Origin: Winogradskyella undariae
GTDB taxonomy: Bacteria > Bacteroidota > Bacteroidia > Flavobacteriales > Flavobacteriaceae
Length of the DNA stretch: 64,000 nt
Direction: 5' to 3'
Assembly: GCF_013285155.1 (NCBI RefSeq)
Contig: NZ_JABTEL010000003.1
Coordinates: 404,274 to 468,273 of the forward strand
Shown here: positions 1 to 9,953 of the stretch, piece after piece
Layout: each line of letters starts with the position of its first letter
Numbering within the stretch: the stretch's first letter is position 1
Notes under the pieces: model-generated
What the model was told of the DNA's origin: nothing
What the model saw: only the letters and a program-made list of their open reading frames with translations
The model's database searches: none
Position numbers and translations under genes: made by a program

Positions 1-2
1 TT

Positions 3-272
3 GTTTTGTCTACAACATTTCGTTTTTTATTGAATACAATTATTTCTTTAGGTATTTTATTTGTTATTTTTAGAGATGCTAGTATTATTAAATTTTCAGT
101 TTTAATATATACCGTTGCTTATGTGTTATTGCTAATTCCTTTTTTATACTTTGTTATTAATCCACGCCAAGAAGATTACTATTTGTTTTTTAATATCAGA
201 CGCTTTTTAATTCAACCTTTAGGTGTTATTTTATTGTTGCCAGCATTTTATTATTACAGACAGAATCGTTAA
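3..272 (+). CDS. exosortase F-associated membrane protein, 5' end missing
   Basis: This is the C-terminal part of a small membrane protein whose start lies left of the window, because the frame is open to the first base. The visible 90 residues hold hydrophobic segments at about residues 5-22, 28-52 and 66-82. The pattern FRFLLNTIISL near the beginning and RRFLIQP near the end matches, from memory, the short proteins encoded next to exosortase F (XrtF) in Flavobacteriaceae, where they probably assist sorting of proteins at the cell envelope. The TTG at position 6 could be read as a start, but the similarity continues to the edge, so a truncated gene is preferred. Confidence 0.6.
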   Translation, partial: VLSTTFRFLLNTIISLGILFVIFRDASIIKFSVLIYTVAYVLLLIPFLYFVINPRQEDYYLFFNIRRFLIQPLGVILLLPAFYYYRQNR

Positions 273-322
273 TACTCTAATATTTGATTATATTGTATTC
301 AAGAATTTTGTAATTTTACACT

Positions 323-736
323 GTGAAATTTTCAAACACACATAAAATTTTTTCAATTGCTTTATCATTTTTGGTATTGTTTTCAACGTTGTCATTAACG
401 ATTGAGAAGCATTTCTGTGGAGATACTTTAATCGATGTAGCCATATTTTCAGAAGCTGAAATATGTGGAATGCAAGATATGAAGATGGATCAAGATGGCA
501 TGGTAGAAAAATCATGCTGTAAAAATGAGAAAGAAGTTATTAAAGGTGTCAATAAATTAGTTACAAAATCATTTGACGACTTTCATGATGTACAAAAGCT
601 AGTGCTTATAGCTTATAGTTATTCTTACATTAATCTTTTTGAAGAGTTACCTAATGCTGTAATTCCTCATAAAAACTATTCACCACCCAAACTCATCAAA
701 GACATATATGTTTTAGATGAAACTTACCTTATTTGA
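323..736 (+). CDS. HYC_CC_PP family secreted cysteine protein
   Basis: A 137-residue protein with an N-terminal hydrophobic segment (about residues 10-26) that looks like a signal peptide or anchor. It carries the order of motifs that names the HYC_CC_PP family: HFCG near residue 30, a Cys-Cys pair (SCCKNE) near 65, and a Pro-Pro pair (YSPPKL) near 120. The family is found in Bacteroidetes, often beside metal-related TonB receptors and HMA proteins, exactly as here, so a role in binding or trafficking copper or another metal is inferred, not shown. The start is GTG at 323; no ATG lies upstream in frame. Confidence 0.75.
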   Translation: MKFSNTHKIFSIALSFLVLFSTLSLTIEKHFCGDTLIDVAIFSEAEICGMQDMKMDQDGMVEKSCCKNEKEVIKGVNKLVTKSFDDFHDVQKLVLIAYSYSYINLFEELPNAVIPHKNYSPPKLIKDIYVLDETYLI

Positions 737-740
737 TAGT

Positions 741-789
741 GTATAACCCTTAAAAAAGGAGGCACATACTTATGTGCTATTAGTTATAC
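741..789 (+). promoter_or_regulatory. hairpin in the leader of the TonB receptor gene
   Basis: The arm GTATAAC (741-747) is complementary to GTTATAC (783-789), and inside it GCACAT (762-767) pairs with ATGTGC (72-77 of the same line, 772-777) around a four-base loop. The structure lies between the stop of the upstream gene and the ATG at 805. It could be a weak terminator or a leader control element; there is no U-run after it. Confidence 0.4.
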
Positions 790-804
790 ATACATATCAA
801 ATAA

Positions 805-3045
805 ATGAAAAAAACATATTTTATTATAAGTTTTGTGTTATTGTCTTACGTGGCAATTGCACAAGAACAATTAACAGGTACTATATTAGAAACAAGTAGT
901 ACAAAAGAAATGCCGCTACCTGGCGCCAATGTATATTGGTTAGATTCGTCTATTGGAGCTATCACAGCAGAGGACGGAACATTTTCGTTACCCTATAAGT
1001 TTTCTTATAACAAATTAGTTATAAGTTATGTTGGTTTTAAAACCGATACGATTACTATAAATGAAAATAAAAACATTAGACACGTACTTCAGGCAAGTGA
1101 AGAATTAGATGCTGTAGAAATTTCATCTCGTAAACAAGCTACACGTAAATCTTATTTACAAGCTACAAATACATTTACCGTAACGAGTGACGAATTATTA
1201 AAAGCAGCTTGTTGTAATCTTGCAGAGAGTTTTGAAACCAATCCTTCTATTGATGTTAATTTTGCAGATGCCGTTTCTGGGACACGACAAATTAAAATGT
1301 TAGGATTAACATCACCTTATATATTAATTGCTACCGAAAATATTCCTGCAATTAGAGGTGCTTCTCAAGCTTATGGGCTAAGTTTTATTCCTGGTACTTG
1401 GGTAGAAAGTATTCAAATTACAAAAGGAACAGGAAGTGTTGTTAATGGTTTTGAAAGTATTGCAGGCCAGATTAATGCTGAATTAGTAAAGCCAACTACA
1501 GATGATAAATTGTTTGTAAATCTTTATGGGGCATCTAGTGAACGATTAGAATTAAATACACATTTCAATACAAAGGTATCGGATAAGTGGAGTACAGGTT
1601 TGTACTTACACGGTAACACACATCAAGAAAAACATGATGTAAATGATGATGGATTTATGGATATGCCCATCTATAATCAGATAAATGTAATGAACCGTTG
1701 GCAGTATACTAATCCCGAAAAAGGATTGGTAAGTTTTATTAATTTAAGATACTTAAATGACGAAAAACAAGCCGGACAAGTTGATTTTGATCCTGAAACA
1801 GATAAAGGAACGACTAACTTTTGGGGAAGTGAAATAGATACTGAACGTTTTGAGGTTACAACAAAATTAGGGTATGTAAACCCTGAAATTCCTTACCAAA
1901 GTATTGGTTTTCAAACCGCTTTTAGTCATCATAAACAAGATTCTTATTTTGGGTTAAACTTATATGATATTCAGCATAATAGCTTTTATTCTAATATAGT
2001 TTACAATACCATTATTTCAGATTCGCGCCATAAAGTGAAAACGGGTGTAAGCTTTACATACGATCATTATGATGAATTGGTAAACACAACTGCTTACGAA
2101 CGAACAGAAAACTCAGTTGGTGGTTTTTTTGAATATGCTTACGATAATTTAGATAAGCTAACCATGACGGCAGGAGTAAGGGTAGATCAGCATAATAAAT
2201 TAGGCTTTTTTGTAACGCCGCGTTTACATGTTCGTTATACACCTTGGGAAAAATCAGCTTTGAGAGCGTCTATAGGAAGAGGGAAACGAAGTGCTAATAT
2301 TTTTGCTGAAAACCAAAATATGTTTTCAAGCTCTAGGCAGATTAATATATTAAGCTCTGGTGGTGAAATTTATGGACTAGATCCAGAAATCGCATGGAAT
2401 TACGGTATAAGTTATTTGCAAGGCTTCAATTTATTTGATAGAAAAGCAGATGTTACTTTCGATTTTTACAGAACAGATTTTCAGAATCAAGTGGTTGTAG
2501 ATTGGGAAAATCCTTATGAAGTTAATTTCTATAATTTAGATGGAGATAGTTACGCTAATAGCTTTCAATTTGAATTTAATTATAATGTGTTTAAAGGTTT
2601 TGACATACGGACCGCATATAAGTTCTATGATATTAAAACAGATTATAACTCAGGTGAATTAGAAAAACCATTAATACCAAAGCATCGTGTGTTTGCTAAT
2701 GCGTCTTACGAAACAGAGGTTAAAACAAATGGTGCACATTGGAAGTTTGATACGACTTTTAATTGGTTAAGTGCACAGCGTTTTTCTAGTACAGATTTAA
2801 GTCCTTCTCAATACCAAGTATCAGATAAAACACCAACAATAGGAACTCTTAATTTACAAGTTACTAAGGTATTTTCTCCTCAGTTTGAATTATATTTAGG
2901 TGGAGAAAATGTAACAAACGTAAGACAAGATAATCCTGTTATAAGTGCAGATAATCCATTTGGCTCTAATTTTGATAGTAATTTTGTGTATGGTCCAATT
3001 TATGGAAGTATGTATTACGCAGGGTTGCGATTTAGAATGAATTAG
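805..3045 (+). CDS. TonB-dependent outer membrane receptor, probably for metal uptake
   Basis: A 746-residue outer membrane receptor. Residues 1-19 are a signal peptide ending in AIAQ. Residues about 21-93 form a carboxypeptidase D regulatory-like domain (PGANVYWLDSSIGAITAEDG, then YVGFKTDTI). A plug domain follows (about 120-230, including ETNPSIDVNFADAVSG and a KGTGSVVNGFESIAGQIN segment), then a beta-barrel ending in the aromatic C-terminus GLRFRMN. The Cys pair AACCN near 135 is unusual for a plug domain. Flanking genes encode a HYC_CC_PP protein and a secreted HMA protein, which suggests copper or another metal as cargo. Substrate is inferred from context only. Confidence 0.85.
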   Translation: MKKTYFIISFVLLSYVAIAQEQLTGTILETSSTKEMPLPGANVYWLDSSIGAITAEDGTFSLPYKFSYNKLVISYVGFKTDTITINENKNIRHVLQASEELDAVEISSRKQATRKSYLQATNTFTVTSDELLKAACCNLAESFETNPSIDVNFADAVSGTRQIKMLGLTSPYILIATENIPAIRGASQAYGLSFIPGTWVESIQITKGTGSVVNGFESIAGQINAELVKPTTDDKLFVNLYGASSERLELNTHFNTKVSDKWSTGLYLHGNTHQEKHDVNDDGFMDMPIYNQINVMNRWQYTNPEKGLVSFINLRYLNDEKQAGQVDFDPETDKGTTNFWGSEIDTERFEVTTKLGYVNPEIPYQSIGFQTAFSHHKQDSYFGLNLYDIQHNSFYSNIVYNTIISDSRHKVKTGVSFTYDHYDELVNTTAYERTENSVGGFFEYAYDNLDKLTMTAGVRVDQHNKLGFFVTPRLHVRYTPWEKSALRASIGRGKRSANIFAENQNMFSSSRQINILSSGGEIYGLDPEIAWNYGISYLQGFNLFDRKADVTFDFYRTDFQNQVVVDWENPYEVNFYNLDGDSYANSFQFEFNYNVFKGFDIRTAYKFYDIKTDYNSGELEKPLIPKHRVFANASYETEVKTNGAHWKFDTTFNWLSAQRFSSTDLSPSQYQVSDKTPTIGTLNLQVTKVFSPQFELYLGGENVTNVRQDNPVISADNPFGSNFDSNFVYGPIYGSMYYAGLRFRMN

Positions 3046-3142
3046 TATATCTCTGTGATTGCAGAAAAAGTTTATAAATAAAAAATCAATTTAAAAAGAA
3101 CTAGTTTCCTGTCTTCTCAGGACTAACAAAAAACAAAACAAT

Positions 3143-3499
3143 ATGAAAAAAGTAATTTTAATCTTTTCGCTATTATTAACAACAATAGCATTTGCTCAAA
3201 ATAAAAATGCAAAGGCAAGTATTGAAGTAGATGGTGTTTGCGGGATGTGTAAAGAACGTATCGAAAAAGCAGCGATAAGAACAAAAGGTGTAAAGTCTGC
3301 AGTTTGGACTATTAAAACACATGAGTTAAAATTAATTTACGATGCGCGTAAAACAGATTTAGAGACGATTTCCAAGCAAGTTGCTTCAGTTGGTCATGAT
3401 ACCAAAGAAATAAAAGCAACAAAAGAACAATATAACTCTGTTCACCCTTGTTGTCGCTATCGTGATGAAGCGGTAATTGACGACCATAAAGACGAGTAA
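3143..3499 (+). CDS. secreted heavy-metal-associated (HMA) domain protein
   Basis: A 118-residue protein with a signal peptide (residues 1-19, ending IAFAQ) followed by one HMA fold. The metal site CGMC is at residues 33-36, within the usual GVCGMC..RIEKA pattern of ferredoxin-like metal chaperones. A second potential ligand group, His-Pro-Cys-Cys, lies at 101-104 in a short tail. It would act in the periplasm, binding Cu(I) or Zn(II) with residues C33 and C36. It follows the TonB receptor by about 100 bases and is closed by a terminator, so the two are probably co-transcribed. Confidence 0.8.
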   Translation: MKKVILIFSLLLTTIAFAQNKNAKASIEVDGVCGMCKERIEKAAIRTKGVKSAVWTIKTHELKLIYDARKTDLETISKQVASVGHDTKEIKATKEQYNSVHPCCRYRDEAVIDDHKDE

Positions 3500-3520
3500 T
3501 AGAATAAAATCAATAATTTT

Positions 3521-3553
3521 AAAAAAGCCTGAATTTTAAATTCGGGCTTTTTT
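3521..3553 (+). terminator. Rho-independent terminator after the HMA gene
   Basis: A hairpin AAAGCCTGAATTT / AAATTCGGGCTTT with one T-G wobble is followed by a run of T. It lies 20 bases after the stop codon of the HMA gene. The A-run on the other side means it may also work on the minus strand. Confidence 0.8.
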
Positions 3554-3616
3554 ATGCAGTGTTGTTACTAAACAATACCTTTGAAATACTCATTTATTAA
3601 AAGTTGAATATCGCTT

Positions 3617-4501
3617 ATGAAAACTAAATTACACATATTCAAAATTGTAGCTAAACATTTGAGTTTTACCCAGGCAGCGGAGCAATTATTTATTTCTCAA
3701 CCTGCGGTTTCAAAGTCCATAAAGAATTTAGAAGAAGAATATAAAACAACCTTTTTTGTAAGAAAACGCAATTCAATAGAGCTTACAGAAGAAGGAAAGT
3801 CGTTTCTGTTATATGTCAATAAAATATTAGCCATCTATTCTGAAATGGAAGAACAATTTCTTCATAAGAAAGAGATATTCCCAGATTTTGTAAGCTTCGG
3901 AGTTAGTACAACGCTTTCAAACTATATTATACCAAAAGTAATTGCCAAGTTTAGAATTCAGTTTCCTCAAACTAAATTTGAGATTATTAGTGATAATTCA
4001 TCTCATATAGAAGATTTGTTATTGAATGAAGATATTGATTTTGGTATTACTGAAGGCCGAACTAACAATTCTAAATTGCATTTTGAAAAATTTATAAAAG
4101 ATGAAATTGTTTTAGTAACCAATGTGAATAATAATACATTTAAAAAAGGAAGTATTGATATTGAAACATTACAAACAATTCCTTTAATAGAGCGCGAAAA
4201 AGGATCGGGTACAAAAGCTGTAATTGAAGAGTTTTTAAAACAAAACGGCATAAAAACGTTGAATACTGTTGTTTCTCTAAGTAGTACAGAAGCTATAAAA
4301 AATTATTTATACCACTCAGATCATTACGCATTGCTTTCAGTCAGTGCTATTAATAATGATCTACTGCATAATAAATTAAAAATAATAGACATTACAGATC
4401 TAAGTATAGAACGTTGGTTTTACTTTGTGAAGCGAACAGGGTATCAATCGAGTAATATTCTGTTTTTTGAAAATTTCATTAGAAACAACTATAACTTTTA
4501 G
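3617..4501 (+). CDS. LysR-family transcriptional regulator
   Basis: A 294-residue LysR-type regulator of the usual length. An N-terminal winged helix-turn-helix occupies residues 1-60 (LSFTQAAEQLFISQPAVSKSIKNLE), followed by a linker helix and a periplasmic-binding-protein-like effector domain from about residue 90 (VSFGVSTTLSNYIIPKV). It lies directly upstream of, and in the same direction as, a YeiH-type transporter gene. LysR regulators commonly control an adjacent YeiH gene, so this transporter is the likely target. The effector ligand is unknown. Confidence 0.85.
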   Translation: MKTKLHIFKIVAKHLSFTQAAEQLFISQPAVSKSIKNLEEEYKTTFFVRKRNSIELTEEGKSFLLYVNKILAIYSEMEEQFLHKKEIFPDFVSFGVSTTLSNYIIPKVIAKFRIQFPQTKFEIISDNSSHIEDLLLNEDIDFGITEGRTNNSKLHFEKFIKDEIVLVTNVNNNTFKKGSIDIETLQTIPLIEREKGSGTKAVIEEFLKQNGIKTLNTVVSLSSTEAIKNYLYHSDHYALLSVSAINNDLLHNKLKIIDITDLSIERWFYFVKRTGYQSSNILFFENFIRNNYNF

Positions 4502-4548
4502 TTATTTGTGATAACAAATTAATGTCCTTAATAGTTATTTCTTAAAGT

Positions 4549-4556
4549 TACTTTTG
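4549..4556 (+). promoter_or_regulatory. -7 promoter box TACTTTTG for the YeiH-type gene
   Basis: TACTTTTG fits the Bacteroidetes -7 consensus TAnnTTTG. It ends 19 bases before the ATG at 4575, and it contains the TTG at 4554 that would otherwise extend the reading frame. That decides the start codon in favour of 4575. No clear TTG is seen at the right distance for a -33 box. Confidence 0.5.
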
Positions 4557-4574
4557 TATCAAATAATAAAAGAT

Positions 4575-5510
4575 ATGAAAACTTCTTTTTCAAAAATAAT
4601 TTACGCCCTATTAATTGTATCTGCCCTTTTAGGATGGTTAAATAGTCCTACGGCATTAGTTTTAGGGTTTGTATTTACCTTGATTTTTAATAATCCATTT
4701 CAATCTTTTAGTCACAAAGCGATAAATTATCTGCTGAAAATTTCTGTAGTAGGTTTAGGTTTTGGAATGTTACTTAAAGAAACACTAGAAACAAGTAAAG
4801 AAGGTTTAGGGTTAACAGCATTTTCAATCTTCTTAACCGTAGGGTTAGGTTTGTCTCTTACAAGAATATTAAAAGTAGATTTAAAATTGGGTCACCTTAT
4901 TACTTCAGGAACCGCTATCTGCGGAGGTAGTGCTATAGCTGCAATTTCACCGGTTATTAAGGCGAAAAGTAAAACGATTAGTATTGCTTTAGGAATTGTA
5001 TTTCTATTAAACTCTATAGCTTTATTTGTTTTTCCTGCGTTGGGACATTTATTAAACTTAACGCAAGAGCAATTTGGGTTATGGTGTGCCGTTGCTATAC
5101 ATGACACCAGTTCTGTAGTAGGCGCTGCAATAGGTTACGGTGATGAAGCTCTAAGAATAGCAACAACAGTAAAGTTATCGCGAACTTTATGGATTATTCC
5201 ATTATCAATTTTTTCAATGTTCCTTTTTAAAACGAAAGGAGAAAAAATTAAAATACCTTACTTTATTATCCTGTTTATCGGAGCTATTATAATAAATAGT
5301 TATCATATTTTACCTGAACCAGCAACAAATTTTATTGTTACAATGTCTAAACGTTTATTAATTGCTACGTTGTTTCTTGTAGGGGCTACAATTTCAGTGA
5401 AAGATTTAAAATCCTCAGGAGTTAAACCAATTATTTTAGCTTCTTCATTATGGATTTTTATCTCAATATTTTCATTAATTTATATTCTGAATTTGAATAT
5501 TTATGAATAA
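4575..5510 (+). CDS. YeiH/UPF0324 family putative sulfate exporter
   Basis: A 311-residue integral membrane protein with about ten hydrophobic segments, typical of the UPF0324 (YeiH) family. Family-like signatures are GTAICGGSAIAAISPVIKA near residue 108 and AIHDTSSVVGAAIGYG near 170. Members are annotated as putative sulfate or sulfonate-related exporters, but the transported compound is not firmly known. The ATG at 4575 is chosen because the upstream in-frame TTG lies in the promoter box. It follows the LysR gene by about 70 bases and has its own promoter, so it is probably a regulated single gene. Confidence 0.8.
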   Translation: MKTSFSKIIYALLIVSALLGWLNSPTALVLGFVFTLIFNNPFQSFSHKAINYLLKISVVGLGFGMLLKETLETSKEGLGLTAFSIFLTVGLGLSLTRILKVDLKLGHLITSGTAICGGSAIAAISPVIKAKSKTISIALGIVFLLNSIALFVFPALGHLLNLTQEQFGLWCAVAIHDTSSVVGAAIGYGDEALRIATTVKLSRTLWIIPLSIFSMFLFKTKGEKIKIPYFIILFIGAIIINSYHILPEPATNFIVTMSKRLLIATLFLVGATISVKDLKSSGVKPIILASSLWIFISIFSLIYILNLNIYE

Positions 5511-5544
5511 AGTATTTAATCTTTTTAGAGTTGAAAAGATCGAT

Positions 5545-6396
5545 TTAAAAAGTACCAACAACACCAATAGTACTCATGCCAGCACTAATACGCCAGCTTA
5601 CAGTTTTTGGTTTCGAGTCTGAATAAGAATTATTTCCAGTCATAAAATTATCAATACTATCTACAACGATTACACTTATAGCCATACCTAAACCAACATC
5701 ACTTAACCAATGTGCTTCTTCCCATAATCTTGAAATAGGAGCGATAGAACCAATAGCATAAATACCAGATTTAACCCAAATATTACTAAATTGTTTGGCT
5801 ATAGAGTGTGCCATGGTAAATGATAAAACACTATGTCCAGATGGAAATGAATGAAAACCAGGTTTGTTACTGAATGGTTCAAACTCATTATAGTCACCAC
5901 TGTTTGGTCTTGCTCTACCAACAACCGTTTTAGAAATAGATTGAATAATTCCTGTAGTAATTGCAGACGAAAAGATTAATACACCAGTTTTTCTTACTTT
6001 TTCATTATCTGTTAATAGACCAAAGCCATAAATACCTGTAGAAACCATAAAGAAGTTTTGTGGACTCCCAAAGTACCAACCAAAGTCTTTTAAGACTTGT
6101 GGAGCACCAACGCCTTGTTTATAAAAAATACGATTAGCTTCTTTATCACTTAAATATAATAAACTGGTACCAGCAACCACACCACCTAATGTAGCAAAAT
6201 CTTTACCTTTCCAGCTTAAAGGTCTCGTAAAAGAATGCCCAATACCTTTGGCTGTTATTTTAGCATCGTACTTTAAATTGTTCCAAGCTTTACCTGTTTT
6301 AGAAATTGTTGAGGTAGAATCAGTTTGAGAAAAGAGCGATAAGGATACTAATGAGAATAAACATAAAATTGTGATCTTATTTATTACTTCAGTCAT
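5545..6396 (-). CDS. PAP2-family phosphatase
   Basis: A 283-residue protein with a signal peptide or first membrane helix (residues 8-24) and several further hydrophobic segments. All three motifs of the PAP2 / phosphatidic acid phosphatase superfamily are present: K156-(6)-R163-P164, PSGHS at 185-189, and S222-R223-(5)-H229-(3)-D233. The catalytic histidines should be H188 and H229. It would dephosphorylate a lipid pyrophosphate or phosphate (for example undecaprenyl pyrophosphate or lipid A) at the membrane surface; the exact substrate is not visible. It has a consensus promoter just upstream on the minus strand and seems monocistronic. Confidence 0.88.
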   Translation of the reverse strand: MTEVINKITILCLFSLVSLSLFSQTDSTSTISKTGKAWNNLKYDAKITAKGIGHSFTRPLSWKGKDFATLGGVVAGTSLLYLSDKEANRIFYKQGVGAPQVLKDFGWYFGSPQNFFMVSTGIYGFGLLTDNEKVRKTGVLIFSSAITTGIIQSISKTVVGRARPNSGDYNEFEPFSNKPGFHSFPSGHSVLSFTMAHSIAKQFSNIWVKSGIYAIGSIAPISRLWEEAHWLSDVGLGMAISVIVVDSIDNFMTGNNSYSDSKPKTVSWRISAGMSTIGVVGTF

Positions 6397-6422
6397 AATA
6401 TTTATTAGTGTTTAAAAAAGGA

Positions 6423-6453
6423 CAAATATAATAAAGCCTCTGATTTTCATCAA
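6423..6453 (-). promoter_or_regulatory. promoter of the PAP2 gene
   Basis: On the minus strand a -7 box TATATTTG (complement of 6423-6430) is preceded, after 20 bases, by TTG (complement of CAA at 6451-6453). This fits the Bacteroidetes TTG-N17-21-TAnnTTTG promoter and lies about 27 bases from the ATG of the PAP2 gene. Confidence 0.7.
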
Positions 6454-6460
6454 AGGCTTT
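6433..6460 (-). terminator. terminator of groL
   Basis: Read on the minus strand this is a 12-bp stem (AAAGCCTTTGAT / ATCAGAGGCTTT, one wobble) closed by a GAAA tetraloop, 45 bases past the groL stop codon. A long T-run is missing. The stem overlaps the promoter spacer and -33 box of the next gene. Confidence 0.65.
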
Positions 6461-6505
6461 AAATTATAATTGTACAAAGTCAATTATTTATAATAAGTGT
6501 TACGC

Positions 6506-8137
<1,632 letters not shown>

Positions 8138-8221
8138 TTATTTTATTTGTAATTTCTACTATTGCAGAAATCAATTTATTTTTAATTAGAGAATTTAATT
8201 ATGCTTTTTGAGATTCTGCAA

Positions 8222-8497
8222 TTAAATAATTGCTAAAATATCGCTCTCACGCATCATTAAATAGTCTGTTCCTTCTAATTTAAGGTCAGTTCCTCCATAT
8301 TTTCCGTAAAGTACAGTATCTCCAACTTTTACCGTTAAAGGTTCGTCTTTTTTACCATTTCCAACAGCAACAACAGTCCCTTTTTGTGGTTTTTCTTTTG
8401 CATTATCTGGAATAATGATACCTGAAGCTGTTTTTGTTTCAGCTTGCATAGGTTCTACAAGAACGCGATCTGCTAAAGGTTTAATGTTTAAACTCAT
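8222..8497 (-). CDS. groS: co-chaperonin GroES (10 kDa)
   Basis: A 91-residue protein with the typical GroES features: start [13 protein letters not shown], the mobile loop segment [19 protein letters not shown] at about residues 18-37, the roof segment near residue 50, and the final [12 protein letters not shown]. It caps the GroEL ring. It is the first gene of the groS-groL operon on the minus strand. Confidence 0.98.
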   Translation of the reverse strand: MSLNIKPLADRVLVEPMQAETKTASGIIIPDNAKEKPQKGTVVAVGNGKKDEPLTVKVGDTVLYGKYGGTDLKLEGTDYLMMRESDILAII

Positions 8498-8567
8498 TAC
8501 TATATGTTTTTTAGTTAATTATTTTATTTGTAATTAATAATATTCGAAAATTATGCCAATAGAGAAT

Positions 8568-8586
8568 ATCTGACAAAGTTTCAGAT
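8568..8586 (-). promoter_or_regulatory. inverted repeat upstream of groS
   Basis: ATCTGA (8568-8573) and TCAGAT (8581-8586) form a perfect 6-bp inverted repeat with a 7-base centre about 70 bases upstream of the groS ATG. It is placed where an operator or heat-shock control site could lie. No clean TAnnTTTG box could be identified in this interval, so the promoter itself is not assigned. Confidence 0.35.
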
Positions 8587-8610
8587 ACGTCTGCCGAAAT
8601 TTGTGGGCAT

Positions 8611-8638
8611 AAAAAAAGCCAACTTAAATAAGTTGGCT
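8611..8638 (-). terminator. terminator of the miaB-secG operon
   Basis: On the minus strand AGCCAACTT (complement of 8630-8638) pairs with AAGTTGGCT (complement of 8617-8625), a 9-bp stem with a four-base loop, followed by seven T. It lies 29 bases after the secG stop codon and separates this operon from groS-groL. Confidence 0.85.
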
Positions 8639-8666
8639 AAATATTTTTTGAAGAGTAACGTTTTAG

Positions 8667-8999
8667 TTATTCTGCAGTAGTATCGTTTGTTACTGGTGCA
8701 GTTGGTGTTACAGGCATTTCTGTAGCTTCATCTGCATCGTATGCTTTAGATTCAGTTCCACCACCAGATCCGATAGTTAAATTAGATGTTAAGATTAAAA
8801 CAATTAATGCTGTAGCTAAAAACCATGTACTTTTATCTAAAAAGTCACCTGTTTTCTTTACACCACCTAATTGTTGAGTTCCACCACCACCAAATGATGA
8901 TGATAATCCTCCACCTTTAGGGTTTTGTACCATAATTACTACGATAAGTAAAAAGGCAACGATTACGATTAGGACTAGGAATATTGTAAATGCACTCAT
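8667..8999 (-). CDS. secG: preprotein translocase subunit SecG
   Basis: A 110-residue membrane protein with two hydrophobic helices (about residues 3-24 and 56-73) around the conserved segment MVQNPKGGGLSSSFGGG. The motif and the two-helix plan are those of SecG, the small helper subunit of the SecYEG channel in the inner membrane. It has an acidic/Thr-rich tail of about 35 residues. It is the last gene of a minus-strand operon; the upstream TPR gene ends 2 bases before its start. Confidence 0.95.
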   Translation of the reverse strand: MSAFTIFLVLIVIVAFLLIVVIMVQNPKGGGLSSSFGGGGTQQLGGVKKTGDFLDKSTWFLATALIVLILTSNLTIGSGGGTESKAYDADEATEMPVTPTAPVTNDTTAE

Positions 9000-9001
9000 C
9001 T

Positions 9002-9949
9002 TTATATTGTATTATTATCTTTTAATTCTTTTACCAATTTTATTTGGTGTGCAAAGAAACTACTTTTTTCTGGATATTTCAAACTTAAAATTTTGTAAGA
9101 TTGAATTGCCTTATCATAGTTCTTTTGTTCTAAATAAATCCGAGCTAAAGTTTCAGTCATTAAACTGTCTGAAATGTCGCTGTCATTGTTAACTAGTTTG
9201 GGTTTTGGAGCATTTTTAGACACTGGTTTAATCTTAGGATTATCACTTATAAATTTGTCTATAATGGCTAATTTATTTTGTAGAGGAGTCTGTGTTTTTT
9301 GTTTTAACTCTTCATTTTTAGGTTTATTCTCTACTTTTGTTTCTGCTTCTTCACGTACAATGGGTTTAAAACTTGTAATTTTTAACCATTGAGAAAAAGA
9401 ATGATTTTCAGATTTATCAAACTCTAAGGGCTTACCAATGTTGAGTTCTTTTTCTAGAGTGTTATTTTTAACATTCTTAGTGATGATTGAATCTTCAATA
9501 CTTCCTGTTTTAACTTCTAATTTTATTGGAGGCATTGGTTTTACTTCAAATAAATTAGGGTCTAAAACACCTTCGGTTGCTTTAATTTGTTCTTTTAAAA
9601 CATCATCTATAGTTACACTTTTATGAACCGAAATATCTTCAATAGTGTTGACTTCAACCGACTTAATGTCTTCAATATTTTTCTTAATCTGTTCTGATAT
9701 TGCATTCTGATTAAAAACTTCAGATGTAATATAATCAAATAAAATGCTACGATCTGTGGTGTGTGCAGCTGTTGTTTTTAAAGTGTTATTGTACTTATAA
9801 CTTTCTTTTTGCTTTAAACCTTTGAGATATAATGCTCTTAAAGGTTGAAAATAAGGGTGTTCTTTAATTGCCGAAGCAAGTACCTCGGTTTGAGATGCTG
9901 TAACGGCTTCTGGGTGCTGTAATAGATATGTAAGTTCTTGAAGCTGCAT
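9002..9949 (-). CDS. TPR-containing protein of unknown function
   Basis: A 315-residue protein that appears soluble (no signal peptide). The N-terminal 60 residues are a small conserved-looking helical segment (LQELTYLLQHPEAVTASQTE, then HPYFQPLRALYLKGLK). The centre (about 90-250) is low-complexity, rich in Lys, Glu and Asn. One tetratricopeptide-like repeat lies at the C-terminus (about 266-300, LARIYLEQKNYDKAIQSYKIL). Between lptE and secG such a protein recurs in Flavobacteriaceae as I recall, but no function is known. A role as an adaptor or scaffold is only a guess. Confidence 0.7.
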   Translation of the reverse strand: MQLQELTYLLQHPEAVTASQTEVLASAIKEHPYFQPLRALYLKGLKQKESYKYNNTLKTTAAHTTDRSILFDYITSEVFNQNAISEQIKKNIEDIKSVEVNTIEDISVHKSVTIDDVLKEQIKATEGVLDPNLFEVKPMPPIKLEVKTGSIEDSIITKNVKNNTLEKELNIGKPLEFDKSENHSFSQWLKITSFKPIVREEAETKVENKPKNEELKQKTQTPLQNKLAIIDKFISDNPKIKPVSKNAPKPKLVNNDSDISDSLMTETLARIYLEQKNYDKAIQSYKILSLKYPEKSSFFAHQIKLVKELKDNNTI

Positions 9950-9953
9950 AATA

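Noticed and set aside
4554..4574. Upstream TTG start for the YeiH-type gene
   Set aside because: The TTG is part of the TACTTTTG promoter box, so it is not within the message; ATG at 4575 is used.
8540..8560. Sigma-54 promoter before groS
   Set aside because: TTGGCAT on the minus strand recalls a -24 box, but the -12 TTGC element is not at the right spacing.
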